Shown here piece after piece: positions 22,601 to 28,395 of a stretch of DNA of 64,000 nt. Source of the DNA: Pachypanchax playfairii (Eukaryota > Chordata > Actinopteri > Cyprinodontiformes > Aplocheilidae); contig SSNP01000138.1 in NCBI GenBank assembly GCA_006937955.1, positions 949,872 to 1,013,871 of the forward strand, in the 5' to 3' direction. Position numbers and translations under genes: made by a program. The notes below the pieces were generated by a model. It had not been told where the DNA came from and searched no databases. It worked only from the letters and a program-made list of their open reading frames with translations. Position 1 is the stretch's first letter. The number at the start of each line of letters is the position of its first letter.

Positions 22601-25600
22601 CTTAAAGAAGTTACAGGTCTGTGAAAGCCAGAAATCTTACTTGTTTGTAGGTGACCAAATACTTATTTTCCACCATAATTTGCAAATAAATTCTTTAAAA
22701 ATCAGGCAATGTGATTTTCTGGATTTTTTTTCCTCATTTTGTCTCTCATAGTTGAGGTATACCTATGATGAAAATTACAGGCCTCTCTGATCTTTTTAAG
22801 TGGGAGAACTTACACAATTGGTGGCTGACTAAATACTTTTTTGCCTCACTGTAACTGATTTAAAGGTTATATGAGAGTATATCAGATTAAGGAACAGCTG
22901 TTCCACACAGTTTTTTTTTATTTCTGTGGAGGATTAAACTCATTGTGTTGAACATCGCTGCCTCCTGAGAGTTTAGAACTCCAGATTCAGTCTCTGATAC
23001 AACAGAACTATACTGTTTATATTAAGTTTAAGTTACTACATGGACCAGATGATTTGGGCTGAGGGGTTGTTCTACTGACAGACACCATTAAACATTAAAT
23101 AACACGTATATAAACCTACTTTTCTTTCAGTAATTTAAAGGTTCTTACCTCCAGAATAACTGTACACCAGATCAGGTTAAATGCAGCAAAGACTACATAT
23201 TTGTCGTAACCCTCCCAGTCAAACAGATAGTAAGGCATTCCAATGAGGGCCATGGGCACCAGGGCAAAGGTGAAGTACTCCAGAAAACCAAAGTATAGAG
23301 CCTGGCCCTCACCATAGTAGTGTCTGATATCATCTGGAAGTGGAAAACAAAGAAATCTAATCAAAAATAAACGCTGCGTTCCTTTAACCCGAGGAAGAGA
23401 ACAGCTGGATGATTAAATCCACAGTCAAACATTAAAGCATCGGTTCTACCGTTAGAATGCAGATCATTTATACTGTTGTTATAAATGTGACAGTTATCGT
23501 CTTACCTAGAGGCTGAAGAGACAACTGGATTTTTTTATACCAAGAAAAAGAAAGTCTCTTTAGCTCCTCCTTCTCGTGTAGTGGAAACATCTGGATCAGG
23601 ATTCCTTTGGACTGTAATCTGCGTACTGAAACATCAAAAGTAAAACCATTCATCTCTGTACGATCTGCTGGCAGCAGTTTAGTTTCACAACATGTAGATC
23701 TGATATAATAATGTGATGAATAACAAACATTCTGGTAAGTTCGGTTAAAGCTGTGAAGATTTTTCAGACTTTTGCGTGATCTGAAAACAAACTGGGTGAA
23801 TCTCGAACCCTGTTCTGCTTGACTGAACTGAGTTTAACAGCTAATTAAAGATGCTGCTTAAGTTCCTAAAATAAAGACGTGGAAACAAAAGCTGTACAGT
23901 TCATTGTCTACAGCACAAAGTCTTATTATTCCACACAGTGACTGAAAGCTCTATCGTTTATCTGCCATTTAATGAGAGCATCATTTATGGAAAATGATTA
24001 CATTCCATTTAAACGTGATTTGTCAAACACTGGCTGTTTAATAGAAGCAGCTCATCTCCACAGCATGTTTAATGCTGATTTATCTTATTCTGGGGAAATC
24101 TCAATGCATTTGCATATTCATTGTTTCTATAGTGCAGTCGGAAAAAAGCAGCTGGGGGGAGGGGGGGGGGGACTTCAGTCTAGGACAAAACCTGCTCTCC
24201 ACAGAACTGGAAGGGAACTTCTTCAGTGCTTTAAAAACAATCTGCTGAAATCACGCAGGCTGAAGTTAATAAGAGACCAGATGAACCAGGAAAGAGTTTG
24301 AAACTGAACCTTAAAGGGACATAAGGCAAGATTTGTGAAAAACTACACATGCATTTCCAGTTTATTCAATGCTAATGGGTCATGAAGCATTAAAAACCCA
24401 AAATAACGAGGCCATCCGCATATATGTCTGTTGCCTTGGAAACGCTGTGTGCCACATAATGCGCTGCAGTTCGACGTCCGAATTTCCCGCGCAGTTGTAG
24501 TGATGTGACGTAAATTGACGCTGCATGCGCGTTGCCGACAGCTCTTGAACAGGAAGAACATGGCCGCCGTGGAGTTGGATTCAAACACTGAAGGTATACT
24601 TATGGATGTTTCTGCAGCCAGCAAACGACCTGCATCCACTCTCACCCCCCAAAAAAGTGGCACAAAAAAAAGACTTTATCAGCGGCATCTCGTGAGTCTA
24701 AAAAAAAATATGACCGAAGCCGGGCAGGCACCCGCATAAATATTGGATATGCGTTGGGTTCATGGAGGGAACTTCAGCTGCATTTGGGAGTGAAAACGGA
24801 TGCTGACATGGCTCATTTCCTTGTGACCAGGTGAGAAAACATTATAGGTCGTGTTTAGAGCCTGATACAGTATGAAAATGATGAGATCAAATCAAATAAC
24901 AGAGTGGAGAGACCTGACGTGAAGTATGTTAGCCTCCCCGGTGCAGTGCTGTGAAGACGAACAGTCTGTAAAGTGTCTGTGCGCGCTCCCGTGCCGGCTT
25001 GGCTGGTGGCTGCAGTTAGCCACAGCGCCTGTCGCGGCAGCACTGAGTCAGATTTTGTAAAGCTGCCTTAAGTTCCTTTAATAAGATCTAATGACCGTCT
25101 CTTACCAAAATAATCTATAATTAATCTAGTCAGGGTTCCATAAATGTCCCTCTAGCTGATACAGTATTACTGTAACAGGAAGCGGGAAGTGATCTGTGTA
25201 CATGAAACGCAGCTTCTACATACAGTTAACTGTATTCTCTTGTTTTACTGACAGTTCTCATGAACTGGATATGAATTAATACACAGTTTCATATGTGTAA
25301 ATATGTTAAAATGAGGGTGAACATTAATTATACTGTGATTATTTAATAAAACTTAGTCCAGTTTTACAGCTTCTTTTGGAATATAGAGTATATTACTGAT
25401 CTGGTTCTGAAGTGCATTAATAAGAACTGTCTGATTACCTTCATTTGAACCATTGTCTTCCAGTGAATACTTTTATTTTGAAGTGGAGAATCTCTTTCTA
25501 AAACAGTGATCAGATGTATCAGATAACTATTTCCAAGTTCTTCAGCAAAACAAAAGTAACTATAACTGTCTGTGTTTAAATATCTGAATCAAACTTTATG

Positions 25601-26821
25601 GACACGCAATTACATAATCACACTAACATTCACAACCTGTAGTACAAGTACCATTAAGTACAAGTCCCTATAGTAGTACTCAAACTAAATGTTGGTATTA
25701 ACCTTTTATAATTTAATAACATGTTAAATACTCATCATATGGTCTGTATACTTGTTTCTGTTTGATCTCAGATTAGAAGCAGTAAAAATGTCTGCAGGTG
25801 TTGGTGAGATCAGCTGGGGACTCGGACTCGTTAGTACATGGACATGTGGACAGACACTCACTGATGGACTTCCCTGGATAGAGCTTGGCCTGGGAGTGTC
25901 CTGGTATATAAGTTTCATCCTTGGCTCGCAGCGTGTCCAATTCATGTTTGATGATGTACTGACACTCAGCCAGACTGAGGAACCCATCTCCATCACCTGA
26001 AGACACACACACAGACAGCACACACCTGAAGATAACACACACCTGAAGACAAACACAAACACATTCTTATTGACATGTTACACAGCAGCAACGCGGCTCA
26101 TGGTGTGTGTACTCTGGTGTGTTTGGGGTAAATGTTGGAGCAGCACGTGTGGCTGAAAGAATCATGAAACTCAGAACACCAACAGTCATGACACAACGTT
26201 TATCACTGATCAATAACAGATAGTTTCTCTTTGTATCCCTAATAACACGTCCATCATTAAATACTGACTGATCCCAACATGGAGGAATGACAAGTAGCAG
26301 AACTTTACAGTCCAGATTGATGTTTCTGTTGATGAGATGTGTCAGTTCATCTTAACATTTAGACACGGTTCATGTTGGAGCATCAAGGTCAACATCAGCA
26401 CCAGCTGATGAAACAAATACCTTTAAAGTCCTTGAAGTTGTGTTTGTTGGCGTAGGTGAAGCCTCTCATGGACCCGTCACTGTACTCCTTAAAGAGACCC
26501 ACATCTTCAGCACCAGACAGCAACCTCTGCCAGGTAGCGCCCACCAGAAACACATTGGGGTTCTCCTTCTCCTGAGCCCCCACGCCAGGGTCCAGCTGCT
26601 CCACCAGCAGCTCAGCACCTGAGAGAGCAGATGTTTTATCTACAGTCCATAGAAGAGAAGAAAACTTCAAACTCGACCTCCACACCTCCATTTCTCTGCA
26701 GGTCTCTTATCCTGCTCAACAGCCATGCGATGGCTTCCTCCTTGGTGTTTGAGGCCAGCTCCAGCACCACGAGAGGAACGAACCCAGGCCCGCTGCTGGC
26801 AGCCGTCGGCTCCCACTGCAT
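2846..26821 (-). CDS. ano10: Anoctamin-10 (TMEM16K), complete 13-exon coding region
   Basis: This is a whole-gene entry; its 13 coding exons are listed separately. The joined exons total 1,959 bases, or 652 residues plus stop, against about 660 in human ANO10. Every junction is GT-AG and every phase closes. The family protein is a multi-pass, calcium-dependent phospholipid scramblase of the ER and endosomal system; human loss causes a recessive spinocerebellar ataxia. Visible order: N-terminal cytoplasmic domain (about 1-200) with an EF-hand-like loop near 111-122, then the anoctamin transmembrane core (about 205-625) with FLEYFTFALVPMA, EEPRPGFHGVLGFNP, LRIYLVSLPFVLLCLYLS, NQIMEAFLPYWLQ, FGYVSLFSCVYPLAA and EVYTDAFKMCRVFKRPF. 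The last two of these carry acidic residues expected at the core calcium site. The start at 26821 has A at -3 and follows a clear acceptor, so a non-coding 5' exon is expected. The gene diverges from ABHD5. Introns carry a DIRS element and a Tc1 element without touching exons. Confidence 0.95.
4601..4634. repeat. (ATT)n microsatellite
   Basis: Uninterrupted trinucleotide repeat of about 11 units inside ano10 intron 12. It produces the Asn run seen in a minus-strand open frame. Confidence 0.95.
5024..5116. repeat. (GTGA)n microsatellite
   Basis: About 23 perfect GTGA/GAGT tetranucleotides in ano10 intron 12. Confidence 0.95.
5875..6092. repeat. 23-bp minisatellite
   Basis: About nine copies of a 23-bp unit built on GCTGCCTTACTGCGCAGCTA, with variant units reading GTTGTATTACTGC or GTTGTGTTACTAC. 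The unit contains the palindrome GCGCAGCTAGCTG, and the array ends with GCAGCAGTAAGG, the reverse complement of part of its own unit. Confidence 0.9.
6315..6431 (-). CDS. ano10: ano10 coding exon 12 (last membrane segment)
   Basis: 117 bases, 39 codons in phase 0, residues about 601-639. Encodes HGLLALKFILAFLIPDVPKH then IQIKLARIEFESLEALKKK. Acceptor GATTTCAG, donor GTAAAAG. It has no separate long open frame because it sits between intronic stops, but it aligns residue by residue with the end of the ANO10 family. Confidence 0.92.
6667..6719 (+). repeat. DIRS left terminal arm
   Basis: 53 bases beginning GTTCTATTTCATCCCTCC and including the palindrome CCGCCAGAAGGCGG. It is the exact reverse complement of 12250-12302. 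Confidence 0.85.
7149..7453 (+). repeat. ~101-bp tandem repeats in the DIRS leader
   Basis: Three diverged units beginning near 7149, 7250 and 7351. Each has GGTGAAGGTAGCG, then CCCGCTCCCAG, CCCACGTT and GCTGACGGTGTTAGCC. Degenerate pieces continue to about 7715 (GGTGAAGGTAGCGTCCGCGC). They lie between the left end and ORF1, where promoter or packaging sequences would be expected; any function is inference. Confidence 0.75.
7769..9289 (+). CDS. DIRS ORF1, gag-like protein
   Basis: 506 residues from ATG 7769, the first Met of an uninterrupted frame. The N-terminus has two Cys pairs (CVTC and CPAC, about residues 10-30), a zinc-binding pattern. The middle is rich in Ser, Glu and Asp (about 130-195), and the C-terminus is basic with Arg/Pro/Gln runs (about 430-505), suiting nucleic-acid binding. 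It has no catalytic motif, so the gag-like role is inferred from its position before the reverse transcriptase. Its last 167 bases overlap the next frame. The ATG at 7769 is preceded by a GC-rich leader; initiation was not tested. Confidence 0.7.
   Translation: MADMDGSHCCVTCGASLQAEDGHDLCPACLGEDHLREALSDNPCMNCSFLPRAVRMARLAQLTSAELAELPPSGQVRPSAPRRSKRLSDPAATEAPSRGKKAKSDAGLSSRVDRLSAELEMMRNFFRAHHPEPPVSEVGPESPPMPDLACEEDVLSLAASASHFCEEDEARSSWASEAGSLASSQSDAEDGSVQEVMREALSRLGLHVPRSDQPESGSAFFRRGRTPTPFSVPPSQEYLRELHACWRDPRALSRLSADGRVLAAMHSAAAAGLACMPAVEPAVASLIVSPEEALRREVRCPRPQCRVTDDFLTRAYNSGARAGRLGNSLAHLLFALSTSLQEVEGAATAGAFCDAALQAFAWMTRDLGRVMSYLVQARRQVWLAQSTLAEPCRRTLRSVPVEPGQMFGSAALEALDRTVQARQTRQQLAGLGRVMPPPLPPQRLRQRTAGPGVRPPRRDWASEERSFPQGCARDSRVVPRRPVQQPRASDPGRCPPRGTGGRGARR
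9123..11198 (+). CDS. DIRS reverse transcriptase and RNase H
   Basis: 691 codons in a different frame from ORF1. Reverse-transcriptase landmarks are in order: a KKTGGFRPILDLRGLN block (about 151-166), FTSIDLKDAYFHVPV (first catalytic Asp, about 191-205), LPFGLSHSP, then ILPYLDDWLLL with the YxDD pair (Tyr codon at 9903). RNase H follows with TTDACLAGWGAVW, NVLELRAVHLAL and VRSDNTSVVYHINHQGG, supplying the expected Asp, Glu and Asp. The last ~130 residues (VDLFAS, LLLVAPYWPARPWFP) resemble the segment that many DIRS elements devote to a methyltransferase-like domain, without a clear catalytic motif here. No protease is visible. The true start may lie upstream through frameshifting or re-initiation. 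It stops at 11196-11198, against the recombinase frame. Confidence 0.88.
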   Translation: MFALHGGIGLLRSVVFRRVVHGTLVWFPAALCSSPGLQILAGAPPGAQEAVGLEGETVGPAVGHFSRMQLSYWAAHASDPWVVATLTQGYRLQFRRRPQLSGRVRLTVIRDPAQARALDQELSALLSKGAIEVVDPLLQPRGYYSTYFLVSKKTGGFRPILDLRGLNRYMKRLPFHMLTTADVLRSVVEGDWFTSIDLKDAYFHVPVAPDHRRFLRFAYRGSHWQFRVLPFGLSHSPRVFTRCVKAALAPLQASGMRILPYLDDWLLLAPSKACAVCHTGRLLAHLERLGLRVNLEKSCLTPCQTTTFLGLALDSGTMKARPSVRQLADVASMVSRVRLGSCLPLAFFLRLMGKLTSVTGVVPLGLLSLRPFQRWLNGFHLDPRRHKQVKLRVTWRCVRALAPWRDSVYLSRGVPMGLVVCRREVVTTDACLAGWGAVWQHRTVRGSWSQGRRLRHINVLELRAVHLALRHFLPYLRGKHVLVRSDNTSVVYHINHQGGVRSAQLLRESHALLTWAAVHMPSLRAVYLPGVCNRVADSLSRRRPSPGEWSLHPAVVYQIWNRFGQARVDLFASEGSAHCPLWYSLQGVPGPLGRDALAHQWPHCLLYAFPPFPLIWPTLQRVLRDNHRLLLVAPYWPARPWFPLLHSLCSGVPWQLPDRQDLLSQWGGQVWHPSPHRLRLWLWPLQGPRCT
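11195..12208 (+). CDS. DIRS tyrosine recombinase
   Basis: About 337 residues from the point where the frame becomes recombinase-like (LTESVRRTIL). The frame has no early Met and stays open far upstream, so the real start, by frameshift, re-initiation or splicing, is unknown. Catalytic pattern of tyrosine recombinases: first Arg in VSARRVGELHAF (codon 11642), His-x-x-Arg in KAHSARGVAASWA (His codon 12029, Arg 12038), Trp/His position in AASWAAPSTF and nucleophilic Tyr in FARFYN (codon 12137). This enzyme inserts the circular DNA copy in place of a DDE integrase. All residues are present and no stop interrupts it. Confidence 0.85.
   Translation: MTESVRRTILNARARSTRLQYGNRWKLFSQWCASRAADPVSCSVSVVLEFLQSLLDSGRSPSTLKVYVAAISCHHDMINSSSVGSHSLVSLFLRGARRLRPYVAPRAPVWDLSLVLDVLCCYPFEPLARAELKWLSCKTAFLLAMVSARRVGELHAFSVSPSCLRWSPDGSGVTLWPNTAFVPKVFSRTYSNQPLTLARFCPTPADDGYRPELCPVRALRAYVAATAGLRRSDQLFVCYGGRSVGGPLSKQRLSHWIVEVIRCAYGARGRAPPPGVKAHSARGVAASWAAMRGVPLDAICAAASWAAPSTFARFYNVNVAVSPPLGQVLRGFPEASL
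12250..12352 (+). repeat. DIRS internal complementary region
   Basis: The left half (12250-12302) is the reverse complement of the element's left end (6667-6719). The right half (12300-12352) is the reverse complement of its right end (12535-12587). A segment complementary to both ends side by side is what DIRS elements use as the template for the circle junction. It starts 42 bases after the recombinase stop. Confidence 0.75.
12343..12488 (+). repeat. Direct copy of DIRS 5' end
   Basis: 146 bases that I read as identical to 6686-6831 in the same orientation, ending CTCTTCCTG, after which the two copies diverge. It resembles the A1/A2 part of the split direct repeats of Ngaro/PAT-type elements rather than a plain DIRS inverted terminal repeat. 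Confidence 0.85.
12535..12587 (+). repeat. DIRS right terminal arm
   Basis: 53 bases ending in ACATACGTAACTTTCGTT, the inverted partner of 12300-12352. Together they would fold the last 290 bases into a stem with the direct copy in the loop. It shares only GTTCTAT and GACCGCCAGA with the left end, so the two outermost termini are imperfect inverted repeats. Confidence 0.8.
12699..13010. mobile_element. Solo end of a Tc1-like transposon
   Basis: Closely matches the right end of the Tc1 element at 22527-22851 (TAACGAGTTCACACAGG through CCACTG, followed by TA). No transposase or opposite end is present. It is a truncated copy of the same family, starting 112 bases after the DIRS element ends. 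Confidence 0.85.
15099..15134. repeat. (GT)n and poly-G tract
   Basis: A GTGGGTGTGT... microsatellite runs into an uninterrupted G tract of about 14 bases. It can adopt non-B structure and is prone to length error. Confidence 0.9.
16595..16635. repeat. 41-base alternating purine-pyrimidine tract
   Basis: CATGTGTACGTGCACGTGTA followed by CGTGCACGCGTATGTACATG, with no break in alternation. It contains nested palindromes (GTGCAC, TACGTGCACGTGTA-like) and is a candidate Z-DNA-forming site about 150 bases from ano10 exon 11. Confidence 0.8.
16786..16914 (-). CDS. ano10: ano10 coding exon 11
   Basis: 129 bases, 43 codons in phase 0, residues about 558-600. Encodes LAFETMSVIAVVTNCALIGM then SPPVKAYFLDSETQLILW and TVAVE. 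Acceptor ATCAG, donor GTAATT. The intron that follows, down to exon 12, is over 10 kb and carries the DIRS element and a solo Tc1 end. Confidence 0.93.
17384..17575 (-). CDS. ano10: ano10 coding exon 10
   Basis: 192 bases, 64 codons in phase 0, residues about 494-557. Encodes GTFDDYLELFLLFGYVSLFS, CVYPLAAVLVVLNNITEVY, TDAFKMCRVFKRPF and DIGVWQ. The Glu and Asp in ITEVYTD are expected calcium-site positions. Acceptor TCTCAG, donor GTGAGA. Confidence 0.94.
17666..17854 (-). CDS. ano10: ano10 coding exon 9
   Basis: 189 bases, 63 codons in phase 0, residues about 431-493. Begins SLATLLITSQILNQIMEAF and continues LPYWLQRRRNKKMVRKVQ, a basic cytoplasmic loop. The Asn/Glu of NQIME corresponds to the calcium-binding helix of anoctamins. 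It ends ADMSTYL before GTAAAA. Confidence 0.93.
17952..18026 (-). CDS. ano10: ano10 coding exon 8 (75 bases)
   Basis: Exactly 25 codons in phase 0: FNFFNCFASLFYIAF then IMQDMLLLRQ. It is a membrane segment followed by a short loop. Acceptor TGTTTAG, donor GTACGT. A five-copy 53-bp minisatellite (18269-18533) lies in the intron upstream of it. Confidence 0.9.
18269..18533. repeat. 53-bp minisatellite, five copies
   Basis: Five units starting at 18269, 18322, 18375, 18428 and 18481. Each begins GTTCTCCTGGTCCATCCCTT and ends CAGACTGCTGGAG. They differ by about one base (unit 2 has CAGACCGC), so the array expanded recently. Intronic in ano10. Confidence 0.97.
18588..18700. repeat. Two-copy imperfect direct repeat
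   Basis: CATCCTGGTTCTGGTTCTGC followed by TGGAGG and TTCCTGTC occurs twice, about 70 bases apart. It is a small local duplication inside ano10 intron 7. Confidence 0.75.
19343..19398 (-). CDS. ano10: ano10 coding exon 7 (56 bases)
   Basis: Short exon giving residues 388-405, NHRLESSYQNHLVLKVLV, with the preceding Glu split across the junction (TGG G|AA). Acceptor TTTAG at 19400-19399, donor GTGAGT at 19342. It is too short for an ORF scan but fits both phase and family alignment. Confidence 0.9.
19536..19920 (-). CDS. ano10: ano10 coding exon 6 (largest exon)
   Basis: 385 bases, residues about 259-386. Starts LWKRRSASLAYHWGTL, then FEEPRPGFHGVLGFNPVTG, LRIYLVSLPFVLLCLYLS and VLLYIPSIIYAVVIEAMN, ending at FLTEW plus one base. 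This is a hallmark stretch of TMEM16K. The Tc1 element and the 36-bp minisatellite lie in the intron upstream of it (towards exon 5). Confidence 0.95.
20044..21060. repeat. 36-bp minisatellite, ~28 copies
   Basis: The unit contains CTAGAACCCTCTACAGGAGA and TCCTTCCTGTCCACAG, 36 bases (35 where one A is missing). Units vary mainly in one five-base block (TGTCC, AGTCC, CGTCC, TGTCT) and these variants recur in runs, as expected from unequal exchange. The array lies in ano10 intron 5 and ends 13 bases before the Tc1 element. Confidence 0.97.
21219..21255. other. Assembly gap (37 N) with duplicated flanks
   Basis: The sequence before the gap (21079-21218) repeats right after it from GGCAAAAAAGTATTTAGTCA at 21256. 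Two copies of one transposon end around a short N run are typical of a mis-joined gap, not a real duplication. Confidence 0.9.
21466..22488 (-). pseudogene. Tc1-like transposase, one nonsense codon
   Basis: The full frame runs from ATG 22488 (MAKTKELSKDT) to the stop at 21466, 341 codons including stop, the usual length. An in-frame TGA at 22353-22351 interrupts it after 45 codons, within the N-terminal paired-like helix-turn-helix region. Downstream the 270-codon frame is open, with HTH sequence TRRDLVNDLQRAG, then the DD34E catalytic pattern: Asp in IIWSDETKIELF, Asp in QHDNDPKHTA and Glu in SPDLNPIENLW. One base change separates it from an open transposase, so it died recently. Translation from the internal ATG at 22278 would lack part of the DNA-binding domain. 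Confidence 0.93.
23149..23333 (-). CDS. ano10: ano10 coding exon 5 (first membrane segments)
   Basis: 185 bases, residues about 198-258. Encodes the start of the transmembrane core: ALYFGFLEYFTFALVPMA and MPYYLFDWEGYDKYVVFAAF, then NLIWCTVILE ending exactly at codon phase 0. Acceptor CTTCCAG, donor GTAAGAAC. Confidence 0.94.
23506..23625 (-). CDS. ano10: ano10 coding exon 4
   Basis: 120 bases, residues about 158-196. Encodes GILIQMFPLHEKEELKRL and SWYKKIQLSLQPL, the last part of the cytoplasmic domain before the first membrane segment. Acceptor TTTCAG ends at 23626; donor GTAAGA starts at 23505. Confidence 0.92.
24560..24830 (+). pseudogene. Broken first-exon-like fragment of a dispersed fish repeat
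   Basis: From ATG 24560 (MAAVELDSNTEGILMDVS) the frame continues SAASKRPASTLTPQKSGTKK and RLYQRHLVSLKK, then shifts by one base at a run of nine A (24700-24708). In the next frame it continues KKYDRSRAGTRINIGYALGS, WRELQLHLGVKTDADMAHFL, VTR and ends at a donor-like CCAG|GTGAGA at 24831. This module, with its conserved upstream segment from about 24320, resembles N-terminal exons of transposon-derived proteins that I associate with several fish genomes; the family name is not certain. It lies antisense in ano10 intron 3. Confidence 0.55.
25862..25996 (-). CDS. ano10: ano10 coding exon 3 (EF-hand-like loop)
   Basis: 135 bases, residues about 113-156. Contains DGDGFLSLAECQYIIKHEL and RAKDETYIPGHSQAKLYPGK, the most recognisable N-terminal ANO10 block. 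The loop keeps Asp at positions 3 and 5, Gly at 6 and Glu at 12 of an EF-hand-like pattern but has Lys at position 1. The donor GTGAGT lies at 25861-25856; reading past it gives the unrelated tail seen in the open frame. Confidence 0.92.
26421..26618 (-). CDS. ano10: ano10 coding exon 2
   Basis: 198 bases, entered with 2 bases of a split Gly codon and left with 1 base, so phase is preserved. Encodes residues about 47-111 of the N-terminal cytoplasmic domain, with NVFLVGATWQRLLSGAE and RGFTYANKHNFKDF, which match the ANO10 family. Acceptor CTCTCAG at 26620-26619 and donor GTATTT at 26420. Confidence 0.92.
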
Positions 26822-26829
26822 CGTCCCAC
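26686..26829 (-). CDS. ano10: ano10 first coding exon
   Basis: On the minus strand an acceptor ...CACCTGCAG precedes the exon, which begins at 26829. The ATG is at 26821, after only 8 untranslated bases, so the upstream exon(s) must be non-coding. It encodes residues 1-45 plus one base of codon 46, including GFVPLVVLELASNTKEEA, the conserved N-terminal strand of ANO10. The donor follows at 26685-26684. An ORF reading through this donor (FEVFFSSMDCR) is intronic. Confidence 0.9.
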
Positions 26830-27239
26830 CTGCAGGTGAACAGACTGTAAGTCCAGCTCCTCACACCCTGTGAGGCTGGTTGGAAAGACGCATGAAGGAA
26901 GTAAAATCACAGGTCTAATGAAACTCAGATAAAACTAAATGTTTATTTTCAACAGGATTCAAAACATTTCCCAACCAGTAAACAGAAGAATGACTTTGAG
27001 ACTTTGTGAAGGTTAAAAATAAACAAGAAAACAAGTTAAACGTTACATTAAAACAAGTTGGCTCTGACTCAGGAACACCTCCCGCATTCTTCCTGTAGGT
27101 GTGTCAAACACCTTTCACCCAACTGCAGGTGAACTCCCAGAGCTGCTGTTTCTCCACAGCAAACCGGACCTGCGGTGTGGTGAACATGTTTTAATCTGCT
27201 GTAAGACGTGGAGGAGGATCTGACACACACACAAGTGTG

Positions 27240-27460
27240 TTTTGGTATCCTTATGGGGACCGTCCATTGACTTCCATTGATTTTAGTAACTAGATTTATA
27301 CCTAACCCAAACCCTTTTACTAACCTTAACCATTACTGATCTATAACTAACCCTAAGACTAACTAAAACTCTATTCACACCATACCTATAAACCTAACCC
27401 CTAACCCTAAAAAGGGGAGTCCCCCTCATGGGGACCAGGCTTCGGTCCCCACAAGAACCC
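27240..27460. repeat. Dispersed repeat with GGGGACC inverted ends and (CTAACC)-like core
   Basis: Begins TATCCTTATGGGGACC and ends GGTCCCCACAAG, with a core of degenerate TAACC/CCTAA words that resembles telomere repeats but is irregular. Very similar sequences are scattered through fish genomes. A more decayed relative, with CTTTGGTCCTCATAAAGAC, lies near 47380-47590. Confidence 0.6.
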
Positions 27461-27520
27461 TCGGACCCCAGAAAGATAGTAAAAGTCAGGAAACGGGTCC
27501 TCAGGAGGTCAGAAAAACAA

Positions 27521-27533
<13 letters not shown>

Positions 27534-27562
<29 letters not shown>
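27534..27562. repeat. (CA)n microsatellite
   Basis: About 14 uninterrupted CA dinucleotides upstream of ano10. Confidence 0.95.
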
Positions 27563-27566
<4 letters not shown>

Positions 27567-27956
27567 TGACTTTTATTTATTTACAGAACAATCCCGAGAT
27601 TTGTTCCTTTTTTGGCTTTTCTTTAGCCAGTTTTTATTAGCTGATTTTTAATAATTAATCTGCATTTCGATCCAGAATAAATTAAAATCGGTCTCCAGGC
27701 AGGATTACTGGCTAAAACGGGATGAGTGAACAAATACTGTCTCAATAGGTTCGGGTTTATTCTGATCCTAGAGGAGTTTCACTGTCACGTGTTAGTACGT
27801 AAAACAGACGTGACGCCATTTAGCTGATCTAGAATCTGTTTTTCTGTATCGATAAGAAACGGACGATTAAATAAAAAAAGAACAAAAGTCCCTTTAATAA
27901 ATAACTTATTTGATTATATCAGAATTGCTGACGCTCATGCATCACGTGACACTCAC

Positions 27957-28075
27957 GCCGCGCAAACAAATCTGACGCAAAAGCTTAATTTTTTCGGGGT
28001 CGGCGGGTCAGAACCACATGGTGCTGCGTCAGTGACGTCACCGACAGAATAAACGCAGGTAGGAAACAACATAAA
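27957..28075 (-). promoter_or_regulatory. Candidate alternative ano10 promoter and non-coding exon
   Basis: A locally CpG-richer stretch with a perfect palindromic CRE, TGACGTCA at 28033-28040. On the minus strand a good donor, GGC|GTGAGT, ends a possible exon at 27957. That could splice to the acceptor before 26829. No transcript evidence is available. Confidence 0.35.
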
Positions 28076-28206
28076 CACAAACCTCATTACTGTTAGAAGA
28101 GTTGGGAAAACTTTACATTTACTTCCTCCGTCTTTGTTTAATCTGATTTGACACAGCTAATTAATTTCTTCTGGTTATGAGTTTTACATGGTCTAAACCG
28201 GGTTGG

Positions 28207-28370
28207 TCCAGATCTAGGTCTCGAGGACCACTATCCTGCAGGTTTAAGATGTTTCCCTGCTTCAACACCTGATGCAGATGAACGAACCCTAACCTGCTGA
28301 TGGTTTGAATCAGGTGTGTTGAAGCAGGAAAACATCTAAAACCTGCAGGACAGTCGCCTTGGGGACCAGG
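28207..28370. mobile_element. Fold-back MITE-like repeat
   Basis: Left arm 28220-28273 (CCTGCAGGTTTAAGATGTTT, CCCTGCTTCAACACCTGAT) is inverted imperfectly at 28308-28367 (ATCAGGTGTGTTGAAGCAGG, AAAACATCTAAAACCTGCAG). The loop is about 35 bases. It has no coding capacity and belongs to a common type of short inverted-repeat element. Confidence 0.7.
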
Positions 28371-28395
28371 GGTAGGACAAGGACCAGGGGTAGGA

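Larger units (their letters stand above)
21074..22851 (-). mobile_element. Tc1/mariner transposon with TA target sites
   Basis: Ends are CAGTGGGGCAAAAAAGTATT (left) and its complement AATACTTTTTTGCCTCACTG (right), each flanked by TA (21072-21073 and 22852-22853), the target duplication of this superfamily. Terminal inverted repeats extend over 200 bases. It encodes one transposase on the minus strand, interrupted by a stop. The left end appears twice around a run of N (21219-21255), which looks like an assembly fault. Inserted in ano10 intron 5. Confidence 0.93.

Noticed and set aside
27300..27425. Interstitial telomere array
   Set aside because: CTAACC-like words are present but irregular and embedded in a dispersed repeat with GGGGACC ends; there is no run of TTAGGG/CCCTAA units.
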